A stretch of DNA of 64,000 nucleotides from Onthophagus taurus (GCF_036711975.1 NC_091972.1:33113001-33177000); one strand, 5' to 3'. Counted from the first letter of the stretch, positions 33,901 to 44,899 are shown. Notes: generated by a model from the sequence alone, not told the origin. Numbers and translations: made by a program.

Positions 33901-36900
33901 CTAAGGTTTTATGTATAAAAAGGATTTCTCCATCGCTTTTAGTTTTTGTGTTATGATTGACTTAATTTTCGAAAATCAGCAATTTTGACGTTTAATCGGT
34001 TTAGAGCTTATAAATAAAAAATGGTAATAATTGGGTTCAATCTTGTTATGGATTTAGTCTTTATGGCCCATTACTAAGGTTTTATGTATAAAAAGTATTT
34101 CTCCATCGTTTTTAGTTTTTGAGTTATGATTGAGTTAATTTTCGAAAATCAACAATTTTGACGTTTAATCGGTTTAGAGCTTATAAATAAAAAATGGTAA
34201 TAATTGGGTTCAATCTTGTTATGGATCTAGTCTTTATGGCCCATTACTAAGGTTTTATGTATAAAAAGTATTTCTCCATCGCTTTTAGTTTTTGAGTTAT
34301 GATTGAGTTAATTTTCGAAAATCAACAATTTTGACGTTTAATCGGTTTAGAGCTTATAAATAAAAAATGGTAATAATTGGGTTCAATCTTGTTATGGATC
34401 TAGTCTTTATCGCCCATTACTAAGGTTTTATGTATAAAAAATATTTCTCCATCGCTTTTAGTTTATGAGTTATGATTGAGTTAATTTTCGAAAATGAACA
34501 ATGTTGATGTTTAGTCGATTTAAAGCTACTAAATAGAGAACGGTTATAATTGGGGTCATTCTTTTTATAGATCTAGTCTTTATGGTCCATTACTAAGGGT
34601 TTATGTATAAAAAGGATTTCTAAATCGCTTTTAGTTTTTGTGTTATGATTGACTTAATTTTCGAAAATCAACAATTTTGACGTTTTATCGGTTTAGAGCA
34701 GTGGTGTCCACTAATTTTTGTTGAAATCGACTTTTTATATAAATGTCTTGTCAAGATCGACCGAAGGGTTTAAAGAAACCTTCCTTTTTTTGCTCTGAGG
34801 CCCAGATATAGATATTTTAGATTCATAATTTTCTTGGCGATCGACTTAAAACTGCTTTGCGATCGATGTTATGGACACCACTGATATAGAGGGATGACAT
34901 AGACTATGTTGAGATCAGCTAGGGGCTATGTTCGAAGGTGTAAATGATGTTAGGGGTAATATTGATATATTGATGTCACTAACAATGTTTAATGATATTG
35001 ATAGATAATAAGCAAGTAGAGTTGGAGAAATATGGATAGTTGCCAGAATAGCATTAAAGATTATCAGGGATGATTATATTGTGCGAAGTCAAAGAGACTA
35101 TGTTGAGAAATATCAAGAATGATATATTAGTACGATAATAAGGATTATGTTAGAGATCTTAAGGATAATAATTAGAGAAGAAGATGTTATGTAATCACAT
35201 AGAGTTACTAATTAAAAAACTTTTTACTTACTCAATTTCCCATGCCATGATTTTTTCCAATTTACTTTCATCCAAAGTATTTTCAACTAACATAGTTATA
35301 GCAACTCCTTGAGCATCCCTATAGTCATCTCTTGAAGCACCAGCATATGCTAAACCAGGTTCAATGGGGCCTCCATATGGTGCTAAACAATCCATGTGAT
35401 AAGCGCTCCTGAAATAGTTTTAAAATTTTTAATACTTTTTTATATACTAATTTAAACCTTACTTTGCGCATTTTAACATTGTATCAATATAATCTTCAGA
35501 CGCTTGAAAAATATTTATATCATTTTCAAATAAACCTAAGATAGATTGAACGGTGCAAGCATCAATATTTCGTGGCGGGGAAAATGGTCCCAATAAAGGA
35601 GCATAACAAATACTAACAAAATCAACACCTTCACTTGAACTAACCGTCTATAAAAAATAAAAATGAATTAAAAATGTATGTTAATAATTTATTGGTTATG
35701 TACTTCTTGTAACTGTTGTTGTAATTCAAAAGCTGCAGTTAAAAATGTTTTATTAAAAGCTGGTCCTAAAGTAATTGTTTCGTCCATGAATAGGTATTCC
35801 AACTAAAATTTAAAATTATTTTTTTATTTGTTTAAGCTTTGAGTGGGTACTTACATCTGGAACGTTAACCGCTTTTATAAAAATTTGTTCAGTTCTATAA
35901 AACGGTTTAAAATGTTCATCAAAATAATCTTTTTCAATTCTGCTTCTACTATTAGGGGCTGCCCAAATTTCAACTGGACTCGTAGTAACTTGTAAAGAAA
36001 AGAAACCATAACCCAATCCGATTACAATGTATGGGGTTAAAAGAAGAACCAACATAGCATTATCAGCCATAACTAAAAATAACAATTTAGATAATTAATT
36101 TAAAACGGTGTAAATTATTATTACGAATTCCAAATTTTCTGAAGAGTTTTCCAAGAATTCTATGAACGATGTTAGTTTCTTCTTCATTATCTGCAAAATC
36201 CAAATCTTCTCTGTCGAAGGATTCATTAGTTGCACTTCCATTTGATCGACGCCGAATAAAAATGTATAAAATTATCGTAGTTATGAAAGATAAAGCAAAT
36301 ATGACTATTGCAACGATGAAAGTGTAACCGTTTAGTTTTAAAATAAGAAATCCTTCTGGATGTGCAGGAAAATCCTCTAAAACACAACTTATTGGACAAT
36401 CGATACAACTGCAAGCTAAACCACCTTCCTACAAAAAAAATTAAATTGATATATAATTCAAGATAAAATGTAAAAATATTTATTTAAATAATCTAGTTTC
36501 AATTTGTTAAATATGGAAAAACTTTAACGTTTAACATTAACAATAACTCGACAATGCAATTATCTTATCTAAACTCCTTAGAATGTTATGACCACTTAAC
36601 CAACCGTTTACATTAAGTGTTCGTAGGATTGCGACAAAAAAATGAAAATTATTCCGATATCTAAAATGATAAGCATAAAAAGTATTTGAGTAAAAAAAAA
36701 TAAAAATTAATTTTTTTTACAATTATTAACAAGTAAACATTTAATAAATCGTTTTATGAAATAACACGTGTTACTATAATTTCGTTTACATTTTGCGAAA
36801 AGTACTTGAAGAAATCTTGATAAGGATTGGGTAACTGTAAATTTATTGATGATGATTGAAGTTTACTATAAATAAATAACCTTCGAAAATAACACCGAGA

Positions 36901-39900
36901 AAGGAAATGTATGTAATAAAACTAAAATTAGTAATTCAAAAGTTCGGTGAAACTAACAATAAAGCATAAAGAGTTGTTATTGTTATAATAAAAGTAATGG
37001 TTTTATTAATTGAAGTTATGACTTTATTAGTAATATCATTCATGTTCATTTCCAGGATATTATTAATGGTTGAACCATCGAAATCATTACTTTCGAAATT
37101 AATTCCACCAATACAATGCTTCAATAAACTAAACCAGCATTATAAAATATTTGCGCTACAAAATACGTTGGTTAACTAGGTCGTAAGTTTACGGAAATTT
37201 ATAAATAGTATAAATAGATAAAATATGGGTAAACTTAGTATTTTGAGCTTATTTAATATCAATTTGGACACATAATGAGACAATACCGGATAACACTACC
37301 TCATGTTATATAAGAAATACTAAAACTGAAATAAGGATATTTAAGAAACACTAATAATAATAAAGTTAATTACAGTAATAACTAATCTGGATCCAACGAA
37401 TCAGAGTAGACAACTGAATGAAGTGGATACTAGATTGGAGTATAAAATATGTAATCCAATCTAAGATCGGGCGGAACGCTAATGTTGATGTAGTAGAGTG
37501 CCGATTAACTGCAGTAATCTGAGGGAAATAGAAACCGAAAGTCATTAACAACTTTTCTACCAACAACAAGAAGCAGTTTAAATGGAAGCGAGCATGAATG
37601 ACAGTCATACGAGGATAAACAATATAGGGTCTATATTGTATATCCTCGTAAAGGAAATGCTGAAAAACCTCCATGCCAGCACTAGTCCAGATGATATCAA
37701 AAACGAGTTGATAAAATGGAGTTTTCAGATATGCGACGTAATCAGTAAAATGTAAAGATAATTGTCAGAAAGGATATAAAGAGTGCAAAAAATTGTCTTC
37801 GGAATAAATTACATCCAGAACTTCAAAGTGAAAATAGAGATAATCCGAAGAAGTAGACAAAAATACCATAGTGCAAGAAGTGCCAGCGTGAAATGATCAG
37901 AAAGCCATTCATCGAAGAATTACACTGGGTCTAGAAATATACCAGCGAGATGCTAAAAATGTGAGGAGCTTCATTCGGCCAACTATCGAGAGTATTTGGT
38001 GATAGAGGAGATGACAGAAAAGACGGGAAAAAAAATATTAGTATTATAATTTTCTCACAAAAAAGGTGTCGAGCAAAACTACATATGACGCTGGCACCAG
38101 GTGACAAACTGCTCTAGTGATGAATGAATTTTTATATTGAATACTTTCACAAGTGGAGAGAAACGACCTTATAACCGCCATTTTTTGTTTCTAGATGTCA
38201 AAGTTCATATCTTCCTGATATTAAAGTCACGCTCCAAACTCACCTCAAGTTCCAGAGATACCATGTACACTTACCAGACTATTCATTCAAAAAACGATGT
38301 AAAGGAGAAAGCCGGGTAGTAATCCATAAAAATATTGCGCACAATAAAGATTTGTCGATACAAAGGGCCGACTTAAAAGTTACAGTCGTTGGAGTTCACA
38401 CTATAATCACCGCATAACATTAAACAAAAAGAATAGGTATCAGTCCTGAAACATGTTGGTGAAAAGTTTATTCTTGAATGGGATGTCAACATAAAACATG
38501 TGTATTAGGGATCTAGATTTACTAAAAAAAACATCGCGAACTGGAAACAGCTGTGTTGCAAGTGTCATTAAAAACCAAATACTAGCTTAATTTAGAAGTG
38601 GAGCGATTCACCATAAACATCCAGATGGAGGCATGAAATAATACTCGAGTGCTATCAAGCAAAATCCGTTGAAGCTAATTTCCCAATCGAAGTAAGAGGT
38701 GTCGTCAACAAAACAAAACTGCCCTTAACAACAAATTAAGATTAAAAACCCAATAACTTTGACGAGAAATCGGAAAATTGAAAAAAGAATCAATTGCAAT
38801 TTACCTCAAAGAATTAACAGCTGACAAGAACACTGTTTATTTGCTGTGTACCAAAAAATATCATAAATAATTAAAAAAAGCAATTTGTCAAATCCTGCCC
38901 ATTGAAAATCGTGACGAAAATCATGACGGGGCGTGGATCAGAGAACCTATGCAAAAAGTAGAAGCAGTTGCCAACCATCTTGCAGATATCTTCAGATTAC
39001 GTGTAGGTCAAGCATCAATACAGACGATGAGATTATCGACTTAGTATCAAGCGAAATTCACACCAACATAAATCATAAGAAAAGTCCTGGGTATGCTCTC
39101 AAAAGTAGTTAAAGACATCAATTAGACAAATGATTTTGAACCACTAATTTAAATTTTGCAGTCAGGATTCCAAAATTGATCAAGTTCACAGGAATAAGAT
39201 TACATCGAGAAGATCCCAGAAAACAAACAATTGATGTAGCTGAAGTTTTTGATAAGGTTTGGCACCATTAAGCTGAATGTATCCTTGGAATCCAACCTAA
39301 TTAAACGATTTTTTAGAGGACGATAGAAAGTGAAATATTCAAACTTCAAAGACACCAGTTTTGAAACCATTCTTGTACCTACTTTAGATATATGACTTGT
39401 CCAAATAGGACGACGTAACCATAGCAACATTTGGTGATGATACGACTATACTTGCTATTGAAGCAAGAAGCAACTAGTTAGTTACAGAAAGCTGGTGACA
39501 TAGACCAACAGTAGAAGTGAAAATGAAAAAATAAACTCATTCAGCTGGTCTTCATGTGTAAATTTTACGTATTGTAAATTGGACGAAACTCCCTCCGTGC
39601 ACATAAATTGTGTTATAGAGTTCTGACGGTTTGTTAAATTAATTAAAAAACTATTTTCAAAAGTTAGATGAATGTAGAGTTCTTGAGTTACATAACAAAC
39701 TAAAAACATACATACGTATACCTAGAGAAAATACTAAAATCAATAGAAATGACTGTAGAGGCTCCCAAAACAGTCTGTCAGAGTTACGTTTTTTTGCACG
39801 ATAACAATGCGACTCTGTCAATTTAGGTTATATGTCAGAAAAAAGTAAAAACTTGAAAACATCACTTCAACAAAATACTCAATTTCCTTATCAATCTGAA

Positions 39901-42900
39901 TTGAAGAAGAGTATTAAGGGTCATATGCAAATATATAGTTGTAGTTTTCAGCCACTATTTGCAACCCAAATTTCAAATGACTAATTAAAGGGGTTGTAGA
40001 AATGCTGGGAGGTGTTAGTTCAGAAGAGAGCACCGAGTTGAAGGTTGGACCGTTGGAGCTAAGTAAACGTAGACTTTTGCTTGGCATGAGGTGCCCTAAA
40101 AATAAACGTACGGAAGTATTGAAATCTTGTTTTGTGAAATGAGAAATGATTTTAGATGGAACAGTATCTCTATGCATTGAAATGAAGTTGTTAATTAGGT
40201 AGTCATGTTTTTCATGTCGTATTGTCGACATCTACTTTAGAATTAATTTTAAAATTTCATTAGTCAACTACAATGTAGGACAATCTTTTTTGTATAGATT
40301 TTACATAGAAACACATTGTGGGAGATTATGCAACGTAATCAATGTGTTAAAATGCTTCAAAGTTACTTAAGGAAGATATCTAGACGATATATAAACTGTT
40401 GTTTTCCGGGACCGCGAAGTTTTAAGCCCGAAACATTCGATTGCATGTTAGCAGTGTACTGTGTATGAACACAAAAAAAAATGTTGTAAGAATTATTACA
40501 TGAAATGATTATTGAGAAAATACAACACATTATCGAATCTTCATTATCTTCTTACTATTGGTGATGAGGGTAAGTTTATTGCTCGAGTGTCTATAAACTT
40601 ACAAGATATTCATTATTACGTATGATATGAGGAATTGTTTATAATCATTCATGAAGCTCATCTTGTAACTGATTATGGTGGCAGAACTAGAATACTGAAA
40701 GAGGTTAATTGTTGATGCAACTGATATAACTATTAAATCTATCGTGAATTTTTTGTTATGCAAATCTTGCCAAAAGAAACACAGCATGTCTAAAACTAAA
40801 TTGTAGCGAAATTTTATATTTATAAATTTCGATTTATTATGATATATCAGAACCATCTTATCAAATTTGTAATATCTACGCCCTCTTAGAACAAGATATT
40901 CAAAACATGATTACAACTTAGATGGACCAATCAGAGTTTACCACAGATAAAGATTACCATGAAGGCGTTCACCATACGAGGTTGTATTTGAATGTCCAAG
41001 GAAAATTGGTTTAGCTAATTCAAAACTACTATCTAATATACTCAAGAGCTTGAAAGGTTGAAATGTGAACAGTGGATAATAGCCGATAATATTACCGTGA
41101 GTCTTCTGTATATTATTAACTTTATCTAAAATCGTCAACTACTACAAAGGCAAACGAAGCCTTTAAAAAAACAGCTTTGATGTTTTATAATATCCTACAG
41201 GAACAGGAAGCATCAACCATAGCAGAGTCACTAGGCAGTTACGAAATCCCTCCGGAATATCTCAAACAGGGAGAGGCCCAACTGACCTGTCAGTTACACA
41301 AAATATACCAACAATTATGAACTACAGAAGAAATACGCAACGAGTGGAATCTGAAGATCATCTGCCCTATCCATACGAAGAGTTAGTTATTACATAGTTA
41401 AACACAGCATATAAAGTATTCTCCAATGAGTTATATAAAAGACTGCTTCCGTTTACGGAAAAGCTTCTAGGAGAATACCAAAATGTATTCCGACCAGGTA
41501 AATCAACGACGGACCAAATATCTCCTCTACGCCAGATCTTGCAGAAGGACCTAGAGCACAACATCGACATGCACAAGCTAAACTATATGATGCCCTATAT
41601 AGCTTCAACATCTCAAAAAAAGTGGAATGACAAAGAAGAACGTCGTCAGATGCATAAAAATATGAAATAACAACTACAAAATGGATTACGTCAGGGGGGC
41701 GTGCTGACATGTCTTCTGTTGAACATCCACCTAGAACAGACGTTGAGACATGCACTTCATAACTGCGCGCCTATGCTTACGACATTGACATCGTCGCCAA
41801 AACTCTGCCGCAGATGGCACGACCTCATACAAGCACTGATAAGCTAAGCCAACCGACATGGCCTACAAATAAATGAACAAAAAGATCATGCCAGTAATAT
41901 AATAATAACCTCGATGCGTGTTATTCGTACCCTTGGAGAGAATCTTGCAATCGGTACGGAAAAGACCAGATAGAACGAGAGCACAAAGATGGTGGAAACA
42001 AGGAAAGGCCTAACCTCAGTTGGGAGGACAAGATAACGAGGACGCTGCCATAGTTGGATTTTGAGGTTGGAGGTCAGGCTGACGTAATAAGTAGCGCCAC
42101 ATATGATGAGGATGAATACTGGAATGTGTGAAGGTGATATTAGCTGATCTATCAGTACAAGAATTAAATGTAGACAAGAATATTGTCGAGCTTTAGAAGC
42201 ACACAAAAAAATTTGAAATTGGCTTCCAATAAAAAATTTCCAACTGCAATCGAATATACTCGTTAGACAACTTTGTGATTTTTTCTGTCACCCGACAAAA
42301 TTTGTCACCTGTAAATCACAGTTGTATTGTTTGCGCTTGCGCATTTTTGTGGCCGCATAATTATCATCTTTTTCTAGTACAAACACACATTACTTCAGTA
42401 TCATCGTTAACAACAATATTGTAACTTATTTGTTCTTCTCATCCAACATGGAATGCAATTGCGACTTGATATTTAGTTCAGAAGTTCAACGAGTGATGTT
42501 TGGTTCGTGGAGGAAAGTAGTCATGATTACAGTCTTGCTTTAGCTCAGCTATGGTCTCGAGTATAACAAGACACTTCTCCACTTCCACCGTTTACTAAAG
42601 CGATTAATTAAAGTGATTATAGTTGCCTAAATTTATTTGAGCTGAGAGAAAGGACTTTGATATAACATAAATTCAAATAAAATTAGAAAATGTTTGCATA
42701 TTATATTTTTGCAAACACCTGCTTCTATGTAGTACGTAGAAGAATAGAGGAAAAAATATATATGGAACGATTTCGTGCTTTACAAAAAATCTGGTCAAAA
42801 TCACGTGATTTTGATCTGAACTTTTCATTGAAAAATATTAAATGTCCTAACACTCCTGAGATTATCAGCAAAATACAATCATTTGTACCACCAACAGCAA

Positions 42901-43959
42901 AGAGAGAAAATCCACATTGTTCGACATTGTTTCTTCTGCTCAAGAAAGTTAAATGAAAACAATAAATGGGTTCGCAAAAGAACAAGATATTTGTGTGCTG
43001 AATGTAACATTCTTCTTTGTGTCATTAGCTTTTTTTCAATATTTTTTGTTCATTTTCAACTTTTTTTTGCCGGAATTAACACGTATAAAATTTAATAAAT
43101 TATGTCATTAACTAACCTGGTAGGATTCATTACAATTTCTGGCCCTACTAACATATATCTCAGGATTATCCGATGGAATATAAGTCATATTGAACGGCAA
43201 ATAAGGATTATCCAGTCCCAAAAAATTAAAAAATCTTTCCGTCGTACAAAATGCGGCCACATAATCACTACATCCAATACTATCCATGACGGGGCCTCCA
43301 GTTTGAGGCATCGTAACACTTTTACACGATTCGAAAGTCGTATTCATAAACGTTTCATCAATATAAACGTCAATTGCATCAATGTAGTCTAAAAATAAGA
43401 TTAATCAGTATAATTACGAAAGTATAAACTAAAAAAAGTTTAAATTTAGTGGCGAAAGCATATTAATATTAAAAGTTACTTACGTCCTTTTCCTCGATTT
43501 CCTTCTAGTTCACTCATTTTAGTAATACTAAGAAATTCATCTTGATCTTTTGAACAACTAAACATGCAGATATTCGTGATGATATTTAACATACAACTTG
43601 GACATCTTGAAAACACCGATAACATGTCAATGTTTTCCGACATCACCGACACTTGTTCATCATCGCAACAAACACTCGGATTATCCGAATCTTCAAACAT
43701 AAATGGACAATTTGATTTTAACAATGTCCTTGCTTCGTCCGACAATAAAGGAACCGGGTCCATGCCAGTTGAATTACAATTTTGATAAGTTTTATTTTCT
43801 TTTTTATAGTTACATATACCGTACATCATACATGTTGCGGTTACGTACGATATTAATGTTAATAACGTGAAGTAATTTAAAATATAATGTTGTTTTACTA
43901 AATGAAAAGAAATGAAAATTTGTGATTGGAAATTAATTAAATTTAAAATATTTACCCAT
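21257..43959 (-). CDS. NPC1: NPC1-family sterol transporter (NPC1b/NPC1L1-like tail), 20 coding exons
   Basis: Exons 5' to 3': 43956-43959, 43484-43897, 43117-43388, 36125-36428, 35855-36072, 35704-35802, 35463-35647, 35232-35408, 31071-31272, 30810-31003, 30651-30754, 30460-30587, 30157-30408, 29870-30033, 26346-26601, 26106-26287, 21729-21960, 21560-21673, 21343-21505, 21257-21282: 3690 nt, 1229 codons plus stop, all phases consistent. NPC1 proteins move cholesterol out of late endosomes, or take it up in gut for NPC1L1/NPC1b. Seen: signal peptide, Cys-rich sterol-binding N-terminal domain ([20 protein letters not shown]) to about 235, first membrane helix about 258-280, luminal domain ([16 protein letters not shown]), sterol-sensing domain about 590-760 ([20 protein letters not shown]), second luminal domain ([24 protein letters not shown]) and the last helices ([29 protein letters not shown]). 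The proline-rich linker is short, and the tail GRNKKKLS lacks the LLNF lysosomal signal. Confidence 0.93.
22019..22170 (-). repeat. one arm of an inverted pair in NPC1 intron 16
   Basis: Its reverse complement (tatagatcttgataattgag, later gtggaattcgaagacagatt) aligns by eye with 25838-25985 on plus. About 3.6 kb lies between, largely the hAT element. Confidence 0.5.
22528..22702. mobile_element. palindromic element, second copy, 12-bp target duplication
   Basis: It starts taaactaaaactagaactaa, contains a second arm pair, and ends gaaagccttcgtacttat, as at 10290-10386. The 12-mer attgaaagttat flanks it at 22516-22527 and 22703-22714. Confidence 0.75.
22930..23115 (+). mobile_element. PIF/Harbinger transposase N-terminal fragment
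   Basis: Translation with one break reads [27 protein letters not shown] and [18 protein letters not shown], the start of a HARBI1-like nuclease. The catalytic domain is absent. Confidence 0.55.
23298..24240. repeat. cluster of long hairpins (aactagaactaacactag family)
   Basis: Several palindromes share arms aactagaactaacactagac, ctagaactagaa-cattcgggttt-agccg and their complements, with centres such as gtcttaagagac. Spacers tgtggtatatttttattgaa occur at about 23872 and 24147, about 275 bp apart, and an inverted one near 23300. The open frame at 24225-24719 is a by-product of this and of gttgcgcaac-rich repeats to about 24720. Confidence 0.75.
25838..25985 (+). repeat. other arm of the inverted pair in NPC1 intron 16
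   Basis: tatagatcttgataatcgag and attcgaaggagatttcaaat match the reverse complement of 22019-22170. Weaker related stretches occur at about 25440-25640. Confidence 0.5.
26106..26601 (-). CDS. NPC1: NPC1 exons 15-16 (second luminal domain)
   Basis: Exon 15: [16 protein letters not shown] and a Cys-rich loop to [13 protein letters not shown]. Exon 16: [20 protein letters not shown] to VEIFPY. A 58-bp intron separates them. Confidence 0.92.
26881..26962. mobile_element. 82-bp hairpin MITE in NPC1 intron 14
   Basis: Two 35-nt arms (gccgtgtgtccactaccaag...) differ at one position and enclose a 12-nt loop (cacttctgaagc). The high identity suggests recent insertion. A ttaa follows the right end. 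Confidence 0.7.
26963..27800. other. NPC1 intron 14, no feature recognised
   Basis: Decayed repeat-like sequence; the small open frame at 27031-27225 has no recognisable domain. Confidence 0.4.
27803..28320. repeat. decayed tandem repeat, about 170-180-bp units
   Basis: Three diverged units each begin ctagtaac (27803, about 27983, about 28150) and carry gcttgact, a caaagtg motif about 40-50 nt later and cttgctc/cttgttcc further on. Confidence 0.5.
28480..28860 (-). mobile_element. LINE 3' fragment (region after RT)
   Basis: Minus strand reads [20 protein letters not shown] then [18 protein letters not shown], the Cys-His-Cys-like segment near the end of I/R1/Jockey-group pol proteins. Stops follow. 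28860-29865 holds only AT-rich or purine-rich sequence. Confidence 0.55.
29870..31272 (-). CDS. NPC1: NPC1 exons 9-14 (sterol-sensing domain and start of second luminal domain)
   Basis: Exon 9 starts [16 protein letters not shown]; exons 9-12 carry the sterol-sensing helices; exon 13 has [19 protein letters not shown]; exon 14 ends [10 protein letters not shown]. Introns are 51-123 bp. Confidence 0.92.
31330..31640. repeat. degenerate gatgttgag-type repeat, NPC1 intron 8
   Basis: Purine-rich sequence with many variants of ggatgatgttgag and aggacgat. Similar sequence resumes at 34892-35190 beyond the composite element. Confidence 0.4.
32080..32720 (+). mobile_element. LINE RT C-terminal remnant
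   Basis: Frame-broken plus-strand sequence reads [35 protein letters not shown] and [13 protein letters not shown], the C-terminal part of a LINE pol. Confidence 0.6.
32793..32960 (+). mobile_element. hAT-type MITE, left copy
   Basis: Begins cagtggtgtccactaatttt and ends gccaccactg, so inverted ends of about 11 nt. Compared with the right copy it lacks about 20 nt between two gcgatc motifs. Confidence 0.75.
32961..34698. repeat. satellite array: ten units of exactly 173 bp
   Basis: Unit starts: 32961, 33134, 33307, 33480, 33653, 33826, 33999, 34172, 34345, 34518; a last 8 nt (gtttagag) start at 34691. Every step is 173. Two unit types exist: A (tttagagcttataaataaaa) and B (tttaaagctagtaaataaag; unit 10 reads ctact); B units are 3, 6 and 10. 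Confidence 0.92.
34699..34883 (+). mobile_element. hAT-type MITE, right copy
   Basis: Begins cagtggtgtccactaatttt and ends atggacaccactg; 185 bp, same orientation as the left copy. Confidence 0.75.
35232..36428 (-). CDS. NPC1: NPC1 exons 4-8 (first membrane helix and first luminal domain)
   Basis: Exon 4 ([15 protein letters not shown], then a membrane helix and an RRRS stop-transfer), exon 5 (second helix, [20 protein letters not shown]), exons 6-8 (luminal). Introns are 52-56 bp. The gaps on either side are introns 3 (6.7 kb) and 8 (4.0 kb). Confidence 0.92.
36429..38050. other. NPC1 intron 3, first part, no clear feature
   Basis: AT-rich sequence, then from about 37640 faint LINE-like stretches too broken to name. 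Confidence 0.35.
38050..39500 (+). mobile_element. Jockey-like LINE remnant, heavily decayed (NPC1 intron 3)
   Basis: Plus-strand pieces in order with many stops: endonuclease-like [15 protein letters not shown], then [16 protein letters not shown]-like [13 protein letters not shown] (about 39230), and a broken FGDDT-like catalytic box near 39430. Reading frames change often. Confidence 0.5.
41160..42190 (+). mobile_element. LINE RT fragment (NPC1 intron 3)
   Basis: [20 protein letters not shown] then [20 protein letters not shown] at about 41430-41560 is the RT finger region; [17 protein letters not shown] follows with frame changes, and [12 protein letters not shown] near 41970 is a typical pol end. 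39500-41160 has no recognised feature. Confidence 0.6.
42690..43065 (+). mobile_element. piggyBac transposase C-terminal remnant
   Basis: Frames at 42690-42956 and 42883-43095 give RENPH, then [20 protein letters not shown] and [13 protein letters not shown], the Cys-rich C-terminal finger of piggyBac-family transposases. The catalytic part is absent. It lies just 3' of NPC1 exon 3, inside intron 3, on the opposite strand. Confidence 0.55.
43117..43959 (-). CDS. NPC1: NPC1 exons 1-3 (signal peptide and sterol-binding domain)
   Basis: Exon 1 is predicted as only ATGG (43956-43959), with donor gtaaat and a 58-nt intron ending in a pyrimidine-rich acceptor (catttag). Joining gives [20 protein letters not shown], a clean signal peptide. 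Without that splice the frame stays open from 44036 and would add about 50 residues before the same hydrophobic stretch, so the start is not fully settled. Exon 3 ends NCNESYQ at 43117. Confidence 0.75.
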
Positions 43960-44890
43960 AATGTTATTTCTTGTATTAAATTTTTATTGTAAATCACTGA
44001 GAGCACATCCACACTAAACGACGATTTCAGTTGCAATATTTGATTGTTATAAAATTTGTTATAATGAATAGACGATTATCAACAACTGATAAAATTAATT
44101 GTGGCGCTCGTAAACAATATTTAAGTTGACAAAACGAAAATGATTGAGATAGGATTGAATTGCGTACGAGGATTTAAAAAAAAATCAGATAGAAATAAAT
44201 TTTCAAGATTGTTGTAACGCATTTATTTAAAAAAAATGGAACTCCCACAAAATATCTAATTAAAGAGTTATATTAAAACAATATTTATCAAAAATGATAC
44301 ATTGTAATAATTTGTTAAAGATAAATATTATAGTAAATGAGTATTTTGAGTTGAGTCTTATCTGTTTCGACTGCAGGTGTTTAATTTTAATTTATCAGGT
44401 GTTCAAGTAAGTTTTCCAATCGATCGATATTCAAGTTAAAATAAAAATGATAAAAATAGATAAGTAGAAAAAGTTTTAAATTAAACAGCATTGATGAATT
44501 AAATTAAAGTAATAGTTTTTTTAACACGCATTTCTATTTTTTTATCAAAATTAAAATTTATTGTGAAGATCATTCATTAATGAAGGAATTCGCTTAAATA
44601 TATATTTAAACAAATTTAAAACATAATTCCAGAATTCAAAGAAAAGTCTTATTCAATTACGCAGTAATATAATGTTATCTAGAAATCTTCGTTTCTGTTA
44701 CTACGACTTTTGGAATTACAAATTGAGTTTTTAAGTGATCTCAAGTTTGTGCTAGAAAGAAATAATGATTAGATTTGTGTTAGCGATTTTGAGAACGGAT
44801 GATTAATAAGCAGCTTTTTGTAGAATTTTTCCTTAAAATTCCTTAAAAACTTCGTTTACAGTAAAAAAGGTCTCAAACAAGGTGTAGTGA
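43960..44890. promoter_or_regulatory. NPC1 upstream region
   Basis: About 930 bp of AT-rich sequence between the NPC1 start and the next LINE must hold the NPC1 5' UTR and promoter; no specific site identified. Confidence 0.35.
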
Positions 44891-44899
44891 CAACAATGT

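Larger units (their letters stand above)
32785..34891. mobile_element. composite: two hAT-type MITEs flanking a 173-bp satellite array, with outer 8-bp duplication
   Basis: The 8-mer atatagag lies at 32785-32792 and 34884-34891, directly outside the two MITEs (32793-32960 and 34699-34883). Between them are ten 173-bp units plus 8 nt. The perfect outer duplication is what insertion of the whole block by a hAT transposase would leave. Confidence 0.75.

Noticed and set aside
32961-34698. CRISPR array
   Set aside because: Units are contiguous 173-bp tandem copies without short repeats and unique spacers, and the genome is eukaryotic.
39914-40231. 105-codon minus frame in NPC1 intron 3
   Set aside because: No recognisable domain; lies between LINE remnants and is most likely part of one, but could not be matched.
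41367-42206. Minus frames of 69-106 codons
   Set aside because: Antisense of the plus-strand LINE RT fragment.
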